Shown piece after piece: positions 41,333-50,445 of a DNA stretch of 64,000 nt (the stretch's first letter is position 1; every line of letters begins with the position of its first letter). The stretch is taken from positions 62,001-126,000 of the forward strand of contig JAZRDR010000012.1 in assembly GCA_045660445.1 (NCBI GenBank), in the 5' to 3' direction. Origin of the DNA: Faeciplasma sp045660445 (GTDB lineage: Bacteria > Bacillota > Clostridia > Oscillospirales > Ruminococcaceae). The translations under genes and the position numbers were made by a program. The notes beneath the pieces are model-generated. The model made no database searches, was not told the origin of the DNA, and worked only from the letters and a program-made list of their open reading frames with translations.

Positions 41333-42202
41333 ATGAAAAATTTGAAAGCATGGAAATTCATCAGAAAGTATCTTTTGATCACGGTGGCAACCGTTATTTA
41401 TGCAATCGGCGTAAGCTTATTTATAGACCCCAACGGAATCGTTCCCGGTGGATTTACGGGCGTTGCGATGATCATTAGACACTTCATCCCTCAACTTGGC
41501 ACCGGTACGATCGTGCTGATATTAAACATTCCTTTAATGATCGCCGCAATATTCGTTTTCGGATTCAAATTCTTGGCCCCAACGATCTATGCCGTTGCGC
41601 TGTCATCTGTTCTTATTGATATTTTCGCTCAGTGGGGACCGATAACTGAAAATCTTATGCTTGCCGCACTTGCCGGCGGATTTACAATGGCTGTCAGCCT
41701 TGAGATCATCCTTCGAGAGGGTGCAACAACAGGCGGAACCGACGTTATCGTTAAGCTTTTGAGAAAAAAGTTCAAAAACATCTCAACGGGTAATCTCTTT
41801 GTGTTCACAGATGGAATTATCGTTGCAATTTCAGCACTTGTATTCAGAAATATTGAGATCGCACTTTATGCAATTATATGCATCATAACCTATTCAACAG
41901 TTATCGACATGATCCTTTATAACCGCGATGAAGCAAAGATCATTTACATTATTTCCGACAAGTATGAGGCGATTGCAACAAGACTTCTTACTGAGCTTGA
42001 CGCAGGCGCGACCTTCCTTGAGGGCGTTGGAGCATATTCGGGAACCGAGAAAAAGGTTGTTATGTGCGTTATTAAAAAACGACTTGCCGCAAAGGCTCTT
42101 AAAATAATAAAGAGCGAGGACGATACCTCGTTCGCTATCGTTGCAACTGCAAACGAAGTTTTCGGAGAGGGATATAAGATCCACGGCGAACAGCAGATAT
42201 AA
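41333..42202 (+). CDS. YitT family membrane protein (DUF2179)
   Basis: 289 residues with five to six transmembrane helices (first 'YLLITVATVIYAIGVSLFI'), the family's 'IDPNGIVPGGFTGVAMII' and 'REGATTGGTDVIVKLLRK' blocks, and a C-terminal cytoplasmic DUF2179 domain ('KIIYIISDKYEAIATRLLTE', 'TFLEGVGAYSGTEKKVVMCV') thought to bind a ligand. The transported substrate of YitT proteins is not established. ATG at 41333 follows AAAGGAAAC. Single gene, divergent from the CotH gene, closed by its own terminator. Confidence 0.92.
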   Translation: MKNLKAWKFIRKYLLITVATVIYAIGVSLFIDPNGIVPGGFTGVAMIIRHFIPQLGTGTIVLILNIPLMIAAIFVFGFKFLAPTIYAVALSSVLIDIFAQWGPITENLMLAALAGGFTMAVSLEIILREGATTGGTDVIVKLLRKKFKNISTGNLFVFTDGIIVAISALVFRNIEIALYAIICIITYSTVIDMILYNRDEAKIIYIISDKYEAIATRLLTELDAGATFLEGVGAYSGTEKKVVMCVIKKRLAAKALKIIKSEDDTSFAIVATANEVFGEGYKIHGEQQI

Positions 42203-42300
42203 TGCGGAAGCTGCGCGAGCGTGCCCGAAGCGCGGCGGCGAAGCCGCCTGGGCGAAGGGCGTGCGAGCGGTATGCAGTAACCAAATACAAAATACAAATA
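42203..42300. repeat. GC-rich hairpin stretch downstream of the YitT gene
   Basis: A GC-rich run right after the stop codon holds the perfect hairpin GGCGGC-GAA-GCCGCC (42234-42248), with the same GCGAAGC centre as the hairpins at 5130 and 16088. No gene is visible. Confidence 0.6.
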
Positions 42301-42302
42301 AA

Positions 42303-42332
42303 AAAGGCGCTTGAAAAACAAGCGTCTTTTAT
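42303..42332 (+). terminator. Terminator of the YitT gene
   Basis: Stem AAAGGCGCTTG (42303-42313) / CAAGCGTCTTT (42319-42329) with one G.T pair, loop AAAAA, followed by TATT. Confidence 0.82.
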
Positions 42333-42340
42333 TCTGCGCA

Positions 42341-42369
42341 AAAAAGGCGCGCCCGATAAAGAGCGCGCC
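42341..42369 (-). terminator. Terminator of the solute-binding-protein gene
   Basis: GGCGCGC (42346-42352) / GCGCGCC (42363-42369); minus-strand TTTTT at 42341-42345. Confidence 0.85.
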
Positions 42370-42383
42370 GAAACTGTTTTTAA

Positions 42384-43817
42384 TTATCCTTCGTAATCGA
42401 GAACCATTGCATTGAGTTCTTCAACATAGTAATCAATGGTTTCGCTATACTGTTCCTTAAGCTGTGCCCAAGTAGAAGGAGTGTTGGTTCTGTTGATACC
42501 GTCACCAAGAGTTGCAAGAGCACTATTAAGCTGTTCCTGAAGGTTACCGGAATAGTTAACAACAGGAGTTCTTGCTGCGATTACGAACTGCTCGTCATAC
42601 ATTGAAAGCATTTCGTCAGTCCAGAGATAGATCTCTTCAAGCTGCTTTCTGTCGATAGATACAACAGTAGGATCGAGGATCTTAAAGCGTTCGCAAGCTG
42701 CCAAGAGAGCTGCGCCCTCGTGGTTGGAGCCGCCTGAAACGAGCATGTAACCAACAGGGCCGGAAGCCATGTAATAGTTGCCGTCGCCGTCGTCGTCTCT
42801 GGGCAAGGGAGCAAACATAAGTTCACCGGCAGTTACATCGCCCCAAATAGCGGAGATGTTTTCAACAGTGTCGGTAAAGAAGCTTGTGCCGATGATGTAG
42901 AACAAGCAAAGGCCTTCCTTAAGACCGGAGCCGAATGTACCGTCGCCACGGAGTGCCCAACGGTCAGTACCTACGTGGTATGTGCAGTCGTTCTTTACAA
43001 GGTCGTAAAGCATTGTCTGAGCTCTTTCGATCTCGGGAGCATCGATATTGGAGAAGAACATACCGTTCTCATCCTTGCCCAAATACATCTGACCGGTAGA
43101 TTCAACGAAAGCACCGTTATAAGCATATCCATCTAAAGCAAAGCGATCTTCTTCAGCGTCGGAGAAGTCCATGCACATATCATAGAATATGTCCCAAGTC
43201 CACTCGTTGTTATAGTAGAGTTCAGCGGGATCATCAAAGCCCCATTCATCCAAAACTCTTCTGTTGTATGCAACAACGTTAGAGGGGTCAATATTAGTTA
43301 CGATAGCGAAATAATTCTCACCAAGCTTATAATAATCCTTCATGGTGATGCCGGACCAAAGCGGATCTTCATAGTCAACGAACTCGTTAACAGGTATGTA
43401 CATACCCTTGATGCAGTCGAGCGGGAATGTTGCTGTTGCGCCATATCCTGCAGGAGCAAAGTCGGGGCTGTTTCCGGACAATACCAAGTTAGCAAGGTCA
43501 TCATTTCTTTCGAAATAGTCGGTCTCGACCCATTCGATCTCGCATCCGTACTTTTCGCGGAAGGTGAAGAAACCGGTGTTAACGATTTCTGCTTCGTCAT
43601 AGTTGTGGAAAGGATCATACCATGCGAACCAAGTTACTGTAGAGCCTGCTGCCAAAACCTCGGTAACGTCAGGCAATGTGATACCTGCTGCCGCCAAGAT
43701 AGCTTCAGCGTCTTCGGTTGAAAGGGTAACTTCAACGATCTGACGCTTGCTCTTGTTACAGCCAACAAGTGCAAAGATCATTAAAACTACCAACAAAAGT
43801 GCTAATATTCTTTTCAT
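42384..43817 (-). CDS. Extracellular solute-binding protein, family 1-like lipoprotein
   Basis: 477 residues. Signal 'LLLVVLMIFALVGC' with lipidated Cys at 20. The mature part reads as a large family-1 (maltose/sugar-type) binding protein: 'VTWFAWYDPFHNYDEAEIVN', 'YGCEIEWVETDYFERNDDLA', 'VVAYNRRVLDEWGFDDPAEL' and 'MAEVW'-type hinge equivalents ('LYYNNEWTWDIFYDMCMDF'). It is rich in Trp/Tyr, as in oligosaccharide binders. No permease or ATPase gene lies beside it; it has its own extended -10 promoter (TGTTATAAT) and terminator, so its transporter must be elsewhere. Confidence 0.88.
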   Translation of the reverse strand: MKRILALLLVVLMIFALVGCNKSKRQIVEVTLSTEDAEAILAAAGITLPDVTEVLAAGSTVTWFAWYDPFHNYDEAEIVNTGFFTFREKYGCEIEWVETDYFERNDDLANLVLSGNSPDFAPAGYGATATFPLDCIKGMYIPVNEFVDYEDPLWSGITMKDYYKLGENYFAIVTNIDPSNVVAYNRRVLDEWGFDDPAELYYNNEWTWDIFYDMCMDFSDAEEDRFALDGYAYNGAFVESTGQMYLGKDENGMFFSNIDAPEIERAQTMLYDLVKNDCTYHVGTDRWALRGDGTFGSGLKEGLCLFYIIGTSFFTDTVENISAIWGDVTAGELMFAPLPRDDDGDGNYYMASGPVGYMLVSGGSNHEGAALLAACERFKILDPTVVSIDRKQLEEIYLWTDEMLSMYDEQFVIAARTPVVNYSGNLQEQLNSALATLGDGINRTNTPSTWAQLKEQYSETIDYYVEELNAMVLDYEG

Positions 43818-43947
43818 AGCGTTCCTCCTTAGAATAATTGGTAATCAATTATAACATATTTTTCGTGCAAAAAACATATTAAAAAGATTGCAAAACGAAA
43901 CTTTTATATGAAAAATATTGCGTGAAGATTCTTTTTGCTCAAACTTT

Positions 43948-45534
43948 TTATAATTTAACCGTGATCTTCACGTTCTTTTTATCCTCGGGCAAGTCTCTGT
44001 CGGCATTCATTCCTACAACAGGGAACCCCTTTGCGTTAAAGTGCACGCGGTGGATATGTGTGCATCTGCGGTTTTCATATCCTATAGGCTCGGCATGATA
44101 AGCGATCATGGTCTTGCCGTCATCTCCAACATAGAAGCTGTTATGACCGGGGCCTTCGCAATCAGTCAAATGATGAGTTGCTAAAACGGGATTCATTGTC
44201 TTTTTCCAGCTGGAAGCGTTCAAAAGATCGGCATCCATATCAGCAATGAGATATCCCACGGTATAGGAATATCCGCCTGCGGAGCCGCCAGAGAACGCAA
44301 GATATATCTTGTCACCAACGAACAAAGGATACGGGCCTTCGTTGTTAACGGTGCCGCTTTGGTTTTCCCAACCGTAAAGAGGACGGGCTATCAAAACAGG
44401 CTCGCTTATAAGCTGGCCGGGATTTCGGGGATCGATCTCGCCGATAAATATCATCGAGCCGGAATCAGCGGGATGGAACGTACGCTCGGACCAGGCGACG
44501 TAATGTCTTCCTCTTGCCTCGAAATGAGTCATATCAAGGGTTATCTGAAGTCTTACAAGGTTTGTGCCGTCAGCCTTCTTGAATCTAACAGGCTCTTCCC
44601 AGCTGTCGGGATCGGTTATTGTGCCGCCCTTTTTAAGCTTCATATAGTGGCACTGAGGGGACCACTGTTTTCCTCCCAATGCAAAGAGGATATATAAATC
44701 GTCACCGATCTTGTGGAATTCGGGTGCCCAGAAAGTTTGGATGTGACCCTTTTCCTCGTTATAGGGAAGGATGCACTTGGGATAGTTATCCTCTGCAAAT
44801 AGGCCTTCAACAGTATCGGCAGAGCAAACGAAAAGTCCAACGTCGCCGGTGTTGTCGTTTGTTGAAAGGAAGTGCCACTTGCCATCCCATTTATAAACAA
44901 CGGGGTCGGCAAATCCGCGGATGCAGGGATTGGGGAACTTGGGCTGAATTATCTCGCCGGTTACTTCAAAGCTTTTGCTTTCGGGAATGTTGTCCAAGTT
45001 CCACTTGATAGGCTTGATGTCGGTCGAGCCATCAGAATATGTACAGATCGCCTTGACAGTCTTAAGCTCTTCGATGCTTCCGGCGCTTTCATGAGTAAGC
45101 TCTGCCTTGACGAAATGCAAGGGAGAATACTCGTTGATGATATCCAAAATAAGCTTGTCTGTTATTTCGATAGTGTCGGTGCCGAGTGCGCGCTCGCACT
45201 TATTGATAAGTCCGACCTCGCAAAAATCAATGAAGTCATCTGTCTTCCAAGCCCAGCAAAGGTCAGGATATACTTCAGTGCCGTTTGCATCTACAAAATC
45301 GGCATAGATGTAATATCTGCCCTCGTGTTTGGCGATCGTGGGATTAAGCGCACCGCGCTCTAAAATATTGTTAAGCTCGCCTATCTCGGCTTTCGGGAAA
45401 AGCACGCCGAAATTGTCGTTAAGAGGCAAAAAATCCTCGCCGTTAAAGCCAAGCGAAAGATGCACGCTTTGTGCCAAAGCGCTGGGATAAGGTATCCCTA
45501 TCGCTTCGCGGGTGTATGCTTTGATAAATGCCAT
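43948..45534 (-). CDS. Family 43-like (five-bladed propeller) glycosidase
   Basis: 528 residues, no signal peptide, so probably cytoplasmic. Visible blades and catalytic-type motifs: 'GFADPVVYKWDGKWHFLST' (general-base Asp), 'TFWAPEFHKIGDDLYILFAL' (pKa-modulating region) and 'DCEGPGHNSFYVGDDGK' (general-acid Glu), as in GH43 and related clan GH-F enzymes. A first blade-like unit ('NPTIAKHEGRYYIYADF') and an Ig-like insertion at about 140-200 precede the propeller core. Likely an alpha-L-arabinofuranosidase or beta-xylosidase; the exact subfamily is not certain. ATG at 45534 follows GGAGGGGG; five extra codons (TTG) include that site. Confidence 0.82.
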   Translation of the reverse strand: MAFIKAYTREAIGIPYPSALAQSVHLSLGFNGEDFLPLNDNFGVLFPKAEIGELNNILERGALNPTIAKHEGRYYIYADFVDANGTEVYPDLCWAWKTDDFIDFCEVGLINKCERALGTDTIEITDKLILDIINEYSPLHFVKAELTHESAGSIEELKTVKAICTYSDGSTDIKPIKWNLDNIPESKSFEVTGEIIQPKFPNPCIRGFADPVVYKWDGKWHFLSTNDNTGDVGLFVCSADTVEGLFAEDNYPKCILPYNEEKGHIQTFWAPEFHKIGDDLYILFALGGKQWSPQCHYMKLKKGGTITDPDSWEEPVRFKKADGTNLVRLQITLDMTHFEARGRHYVAWSERTFHPADSGSMIFIGEIDPRNPGQLISEPVLIARPLYGWENQSGTVNNEGPYPLFVGDKIYLAFSGGSAGGYSYTVGYLIADMDADLLNASSWKKTMNPVLATHHLTDCEGPGHNSFYVGDDGKTMIAYHAEPIGYENRRCTHIHRVHFNAKGFPVVGMNADRDLPEDKKNVKITVKL

Positions 45535-45638
45535 AGTGTCCCCCTCCAAGTTAAATGATAATTATATACTAGCATAATAAGTGATTATATAAAATCGCAT
45601 CAACCCTCTGATTTGTTGCAAAAAGGAACGGTGTACCG

Positions 45639-46208
45639 TCAGGTCTCAACAATGATGTCACATCTTTGCATGATATTGTGTGCCGAAAAATAACTTTCCT
45701 CTAGAGGTATCCATTTAGATTTAAACACCTTTGAATAGCTTTCACCGTCACGCTCGATTATCCTTTCGAGCTGAGTGTCAGGGTCGGTCGTTACGAAAAG
45801 TCGCAGATCATAGCTGTCAAAAAGGCTTGGATGACAGGAATATGAGCCTTCGATAACGGTTATATCCTTTTGGGGAACTAATATCGGCTCAGAGAACTTA
45901 CCGCTGTGGCAAAGATATTCCCTGTAAGAAAAGCTTTCGCCTGATTTTAAGGGGAGTAAAACCTCGCTTAAAAAGCGTTCGTGGTCGATATTCTCGCCAG
46001 GCGTGGCAAGCCTTTCCTCTGTACGCTGATGTGGCTGCAAAAAGAAGCTGTCCATATGAATAAGGTTGCAATCAAGTCTCGCTTCAAGCATTTTTGCAAG
46101 AGTAGACTTTCCTGAAGCGCATCTGCCATCGATAGCAACAATAACTCTGCCATTTTGCTGTTTCAGCTCTTTAATCTTTGTGATGATATTTTCAAATCGT
46201 TTTTCCAT
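45639..46208 (-). CDS. Uridine-kinase-like P-loop kinase
   Basis: 189 residues with Walker A 'VAIDGRCASGKSTLAKML' near 24, 'LIHMDSFFLQPHQRTEER' with the D-x-F phosphoryl-acceptor motif of uridine/panthothenate kinases, and 'ITVIEGSYSCHP' followed by 'LRLFVTTDPDTQLERIIERD'. The substrate is uncertain; similar proteins are annotated as uridine kinase. The ATG overlaps the stop of the aldo/keto reductase gene (TGATG), so the two are translationally coupled. Confidence 0.85.
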   Translation of the reverse strand: MEKRFENIITKIKELKQQNGRVIVAIDGRCASGKSTLAKMLEARLDCNLIHMDSFFLQPHQRTEERLATPGENIDHERFLSEVLLPLKSGESFSYREYLCHSGKFSEPILVPQKDITVIEGSYSCHPSLFDSYDLRLFVTTDPDTQLERIIERDGESYSKVFKSKWIPLEESYFSAHNIMQRCDIIVET

Positions 46209-47386
46209 CAGTGTTTTCCTTTGTTTGCAATTGCTTCACGCTGGCGGCAGATCTCTGCCCAGCTGGGAATGTTTTTAAGTGCTTCGCTAAGCTTTGCCAT
46301 GCAATCGGGAATGTCGATCCCCTGCGGACAGATTGCCGAGCACGCTCCGCACGCAATACACGCTTCGGGACGCTTATCTACGTCGAGAGTGTCGAGTATC
46401 ATTGTTGAGTTGGTGACGGGGGCATAGCTTATTTCATTATAAACCGAAATGATCAGCGGGATATCAAGCTGCATCGGGCAGCCATCGGTGCAATATCTGC
46501 AGCCCGTGCAGGGCACCGATGATTTAAGCTCTTCGGCGATATCCATGATAAGCGCAGTTTCCTGCTCGGTAAGAGGGTTTAAGGACTCAAAGGTTTTAAT
46601 ATTGTCAACAGTTTGCTCCATGTTTGACATTCCGCTTAAAACCATTTTAACATTTTCAAGCCCCTGCAAAAATCTGAAGCTCCATGAAGCAATGCTTTCA
46701 TCTGGGCGATGTGCTTTAAGTTTTGCTTCGTTTTCCTCGTCTAAATGTGCAAGCTTTCCGCCACGCACAGGCTCCATAACCCAAACAGGGATGTTTCTTT
46801 CTGTTAAAAGCTCATATTTTTCTTTGGCGTTTTGAAGTGTCCAGTCAAGATAGTTAAGCTGGATCTGACAAAACTCCATATCCTCGCCGCAGATGTCCAA
46901 AAACTCTTTAATGTTTTCAGTTCTTCCGTGACTTGAGAATCCAAGATGCTTGATGCGCCCCAAGCGCTTTTGTTCCTTGAAGTAGTCGATTATTCCCCAC
47001 TGAGGGTCAAGATAAACTCCGATGGAGTTTTCATAAACATTGTGCAAAAGATAGAAATCGAAATACTCGACACCGCACTTTTCAAGCTGAGCTTCGAATA
47101 TCTTAGCAGGGTCGTAGCTTTTTGAAATTTGATGACCGGGATATTTGTCCGCAAGATAATAGCTTTCACGGGGATATTTTTTCAATATCTTTGCCACAAC
47201 AGTTTCCGATTCGCCCCCGTGATAGGGCCAGGCGGTGTCGAAATAGTTAACTCCGCTTTTTATGGCATGATCGATCATCTTTTCGGCTTGAGGCTCGTCG
47301 ATCTTTCCGTCAGCAGTCTGCGGCAGACGCATTGTGCCAAGGCCCAAAAGCGACAGCGATTTATCTTTGAACTGATTATATATCAT
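46208..47386 (-). CDS. Aldo/keto reductase with C-terminal 2x[4Fe-4S] ferredoxin domain
   Basis: 392 residues: AKR barrel (about 1-280) with 'GLGTMRLPQ', the D/Y of the tetrad in 'YFDTAWPYHGGESE', Lys in 'YLADKYPG' and His in 'YLLHNVYENS', then two cluster motifs 'CTGCRYCTDGCPM' and 'CIACGACSAICPQ' in the last 100 residues. This fused form is common in anaerobic Firmicutes and probably takes electrons from ferredoxin or NADPH; substrate unknown. Confidence 0.92.
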   Translation of the reverse strand: MIYNQFKDKSLSLLGLGTMRLPQTADGKIDEPQAEKMIDHAIKSGVNYFDTAWPYHGGESETVVAKILKKYPRESYYLADKYPGHQISKSYDPAKIFEAQLEKCGVEYFDFYLLHNVYENSIGVYLDPQWGIIDYFKEQKRLGRIKHLGFSSHGRTENIKEFLDICGEDMEFCQIQLNYLDWTLQNAKEKYELLTERNIPVWVMEPVRGGKLAHLDEENEAKLKAHRPDESIASWSFRFLQGLENVKMVLSGMSNMEQTVDNIKTFESLNPLTEQETALIMDIAEELKSSVPCTGCRYCTDGCPMQLDIPLIISVYNEISYAPVTNSTMILDTLDVDKRPEACIACGACSAICPQGIDIPDCMAKLSEALKNIPSWAEICRQREAIANKGKH

Positions 47387-47406
47387 ATTTTTTCTCCTTT
47401 ATGTAA

Positions 47407-49422
47407 TCACATCTGTGATTCGCCCAAAGCACCGCGTGCCCAAAGTATCCATTTTGAGCGGTCGCGCGGGTCAACCCCTCGACGAGGGCTGATTTTATCT
47501 TCACTTAGAGCACATTCGCGCCATCCGTAAAACTGCGTTGAGCAAACTGCACGCCCTGAAGAGATGGATGCAAGCCTTGTGGGGAAGTCCATAAAGTTTG
47601 CAAAGGGAACGATGCTTTCAAGAGTCAGGGTATCGTCTCTTATAAACGGAGCTTCATACTCCCCTCCTCCGCGGACTATCTCGGTTATAAGCTTGCCCGA
47701 AAGCTCACTTGGTGCAACGATACGCATTTGCATAAGCGGTTCCAAAAGAGTAGAACCGCAGTTTTCAAGTGCGTTCATGAATGCCATTGGGGTTGCAACA
47801 AAGAAATCGAGCGGATGAGTGTGGATGGTGTGATGCTCACCTCCGATAAGGGTGCATTTAAAGTCGGTGACCTCCCATCCGTGCAAGCCTTGTTCAAGGC
47901 AGGAGTTAAACGAACGGTGGATATGACTTTGATATCTGTAAAACAGCTGATTGTTGGGGATTCGGCCGTGATAGCTAACACCATAACCTCTGGGCATAGG
48001 TTCGAACATAAAGTTAACGATTGCCCAGCAGGGCTTTGGCATCGTGTATACACCGATTCCGTGACCTTTTTGCGAGGGGGTCTCGCGGTATATAACCGTG
48101 GGTGCTGAAAACTCGGCTTTAAGGGAATACCTCTCCTCTAAAAGAGATTTCAAGATTTCCGACTGTATGCTTCCTGTTAAGTTTAAAACGATTTCAGACT
48201 GACCGTTTTCCCATTTTGCGTCGATATAAGGTTCTTCGTCGGAAAGCTCTTTTAACGCGTGGGCGAGCTTTGGCAGTGCATCAGAAGCATCATCACACGG
48301 TGTTGCCTTAACTCGAAGCAGCGGATGCGTGAAGGCATAGCGCTTAGAGGGGGTTACCGAACCGACGTATCTTCCGACCTTTGCTCTTGTCAAGCCGCAA
48401 ACAGCGGCAATATCCCCTGCTGTTACAACTCCCAAATCGGTGAATCTTGAGCCCATTGCCTTGCGTATCTGAGATATTTTATCCTGCGTGTTTTCTTCTT
48501 CAACGGGGATAGCATCATCCGAATCCTCTGAAAAAGTGTCGGCTTGCATATCGGGCGAAAGCACGTTTACAGCATCGCGGTTTTGAAGCTTGCCGCCAAA
48601 CATTCTTACGTGGGCTATCTTGCCCATTGTTTTATCGTGGTCTATCTTAAAAATTATGCCCGAAGTCTCTTCGGTTTCTTTATATCCTGCGTGAGGCATA
48701 TAGGCGGTGATGAAATCCAGAAGCTCTTTAACTCCCAAGCCTTTTTTAGCACAGCCACACAAAACGGGAGTGACCTTGCACTCGCTTATCGCTTTGGTAA
48801 GCTTGTCGTTTATCATTTTCTCGCTTAAAGTTATGTCAAGCAGGAAAGCCTCTTGCGCGGTGTCGTCAAACTCGGCAAGAGCTTCGGTTGAAGCACGGGC
48901 AAAATCCTTTGGGTGTATTTCACAAAGGTCGCTTCCCTCACTCGTTACATCACAAAGGGGCATATAAACGGTTTTTCGTCCGCTTATGCGGTTAAGCTCG
49001 GATATTATCGCCTTAGAGTCGGAGCCTGCACGATCGAGCTTGTTTATGAAAATAAGCCTTGGCAGTTCTATCTGCGAAAGGGCGTTGAGCAAATTTTCGG
49101 TGTGAGCCTTGATTCCGTCAGGAGCGGATATTACCAAAATTGCGAAGTCGAGAGCTTCAAGACAACGCTCGACCTCGCCGGCGAAGTCGACGTGACCGGG
49201 AGTGTCGATTATATTTATATCCTCACCGTTCCATTTAAGCGAGGCTGTTGCCGAACGCACCGAAATTCCACGTGCACGCTCGATAGGCATTGAGTCAGTT
49301 CTCGTGGTGCCGTCATCAACAGAGCCAAGGTCGCGGATAACACCTGATGTATATAAAAGCTGTTCTGTAAGCGTTGTTTTTCCTGCGTCAACGTGTGCAA
49401 GGATTCCCAAGTTGCGATACAT
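47407..49422 (-). CDS. TetM-like translational GTPase (ribosomal protection protein family)
   Basis: 671 residues, EF-G/TetM architecture. G motifs: 'ILAHVDAGKTTLTEQLLY' at 8, 'RGISVRSA', 'IDTPGHVDF' and 'FINKLDRAGSDS'. Domain IV contains 'SQKGHGIGVYTMPKPCWAIV' and 'LFYRYQSHIHRSFNSCLEQG', and the C-terminal domain 'LLEPLMQMRIVAPSELSGKL', all at TetM positions. Length is close to but above TetM (about 640). Many Clostridia carry chromosomal relatives whose resistance activity is untested, so this is called a family member, not a resistance gene. No mobile-element context or leader peptide is seen. ATG at 49422 follows GGGGAG. Confidence 0.88.
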   Translation of the reverse strand: MYRNLGILAHVDAGKTTLTEQLLYTSGVIRDLGSVDDGTTRTDSMPIERARGISVRSATASLKWNGEDINIIDTPGHVDFAGEVERCLEALDFAILVISAPDGIKAHTENLLNALSQIELPRLIFINKLDRAGSDSKAIISELNRISGRKTVYMPLCDVTSEGSDLCEIHPKDFARASTEALAEFDDTAQEAFLLDITLSEKMINDKLTKAISECKVTPVLCGCAKKGLGVKELLDFITAYMPHAGYKETEETSGIIFKIDHDKTMGKIAHVRMFGGKLQNRDAVNVLSPDMQADTFSEDSDDAIPVEEENTQDKISQIRKAMGSRFTDLGVVTAGDIAAVCGLTRAKVGRYVGSVTPSKRYAFTHPLLRVKATPCDDASDALPKLAHALKELSDEEPYIDAKWENGQSEIVLNLTGSIQSEILKSLLEERYSLKAEFSAPTVIYRETPSQKGHGIGVYTMPKPCWAIVNFMFEPMPRGYGVSYHGRIPNNQLFYRYQSHIHRSFNSCLEQGLHGWEVTDFKCTLIGGEHHTIHTHPLDFFVATPMAFMNALENCGSTLLEPLMQMRIVAPSELSGKLITEIVRGGGEYEAPFIRDDTLTLESIVPFANFMDFPTRLASISSGRAVCSTQFYGWRECALSEDKISPRRGVDPRDRSKWILWARGALGESQM

Positions 49423-49453
49423 TAAAGCATCTCCCCAAAATAATCTTTTTTAA

Positions 49454-49517
49454 ATTATAACATATATAAGAATATTATATCAAGGCGGTTGCAATTATTT
49501 TTCTGATATTGTAAAAT
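49454..49517. promoter_or_regulatory. Divergent, overlapping promoters between the TetM-like gene and the FMN-protein gene
   Basis: Minus strand: TTGATA (49478-49483), 18 bases, TGTTATAAT (-10 at 49454-49459, extended TG). Plus strand: TTGCAA (49489-49494), 17 bases, TAAAAT (49512-49517). The -35 boxes are five bases apart, so polymerase binding may be mutually exclusive. Confidence 0.7.
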
Positions 49518-49551
49518 ATGAATGACAGTTTATTTATAAGGAGGGTCAACA

Positions 49552-50433
49552 ATGACACATGATTCCAACAAAATAACACGCGATTACTTTGACTCTTTGC
49601 TTTTGCAGACAAGATATATCGATTCAGACCTTGGCGATACCTCGCTCGAGATCTTTGGCGAAAATTTTGAAACTCCGATCATGACCGCTGCGCTTTCGCA
49701 TTTGCACAAGATCTGTGACAATGCCATGGCGGAATATGCAATCGGCGCCAAGGATGCAGGAGCTATGCACTGGGTCGGCATGGGCGAAAACGAGGACATG
49801 GAAGCTATTTTTGCAACGGGCGCGAAAACCGCACGCATAATTAAACCTCATGCAGATAATAAAGACGTTTTGTGGCGCATCGAGCACGCAATCAAGCACG
49901 GTGCGTTTGCTGTGGGAATGGACATCGACCATGCATATGCTTGGAACGGCGGATATGACAACGTTTTGGGCTTGCCGATGAAGCCGAAATCAAGTGCCGA
50001 GCTTAAAGAATTCGTGGCAGCTGCAGGAAACGTGCCGTTTATCATCAAGGGTGTTTTAAGTGTTGCGGATGCAGTTAAGTGCGCTGAGATCGGTGTTAAG
50101 GGAATTGTTGTATCTCACCATCACGGAATTATGAACTATTCTGTTCCACCGCTTATGGTTCTGCCCGAAATAAAAAAAGCTGTCGGCAACAGCATGAAGA
50201 TATTCGTTGACTGCGGAATTGAAAGCGGAATGGATGCTTTTAAGGCTATCGCTTTGGGAGCTGATGCCGTCAGCGTTGGAAGACACCTTATGAAGCCTCT
50301 TGAGCAGGGCGGCGCAGGAGTTACAAGAAGAATAAACGAAATGACAAGCGAGCTTCAAACGATCATGGCTCGCACTGGTGCAAAAACTCTTAAAGACATT
50401 GACCCGAGCGTTATATACAAACGCAACTTTTAA
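49552..50433 (+). CDS. FMN-dependent alpha-hydroxy-acid dehydrogenase-like protein
   Basis: 293 residues, shorter than typical family members (about 350-380). TIM-barrel FMN motifs: 'ETPIMTAALSHL' (normally the P-x-x-x-A-P/S block), 'VPFIIKGVLSVADAVKCAEI', 'GIVVSHHHGIMNY' and 'KIFVDCGIESGMDAFKAIAL', 'ADAVSVGRHLM'. In characterised enzymes the third motif is S-N-H-G-G-R, in which His is the base and Arg holds the substrate carboxylate; here it reads S-H-H-H-G-I, so the Arg is lost. The fold and FMN site are convincing, the substrate is not. AAGGAGGG lies before the ATG. The next gene starts 12 bases later. Confidence 0.82.
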   Translation: MTHDSNKITRDYFDSLLLQTRYIDSDLGDTSLEIFGENFETPIMTAALSHLHKICDNAMAEYAIGAKDAGAMHWVGMGENEDMEAIFATGAKTARIIKPHADNKDVLWRIEHAIKHGAFAVGMDIDHAYAWNGGYDNVLGLPMKPKSSAELKEFVAAAGNVPFIIKGVLSVADAVKCAEIGVKGIVVSHHHGIMNYSVPPLMVLPEIKKAVGNSMKIFVDCGIESGMDAFKAIALGADAVSVGRHLMKPLEQGGAGVTRRINEMTSELQTIMARTGAKTLKDIDPSVIYKRNF

Positions 50434-50445
50434 GGAGGGACATAT

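Noticed and set aside
47407..49422. Acquired tetracycline resistance gene
   Set aside because: No mobile-element context, no leader peptide, and codon usage like its neighbours; family membership alone does not prove resistance.
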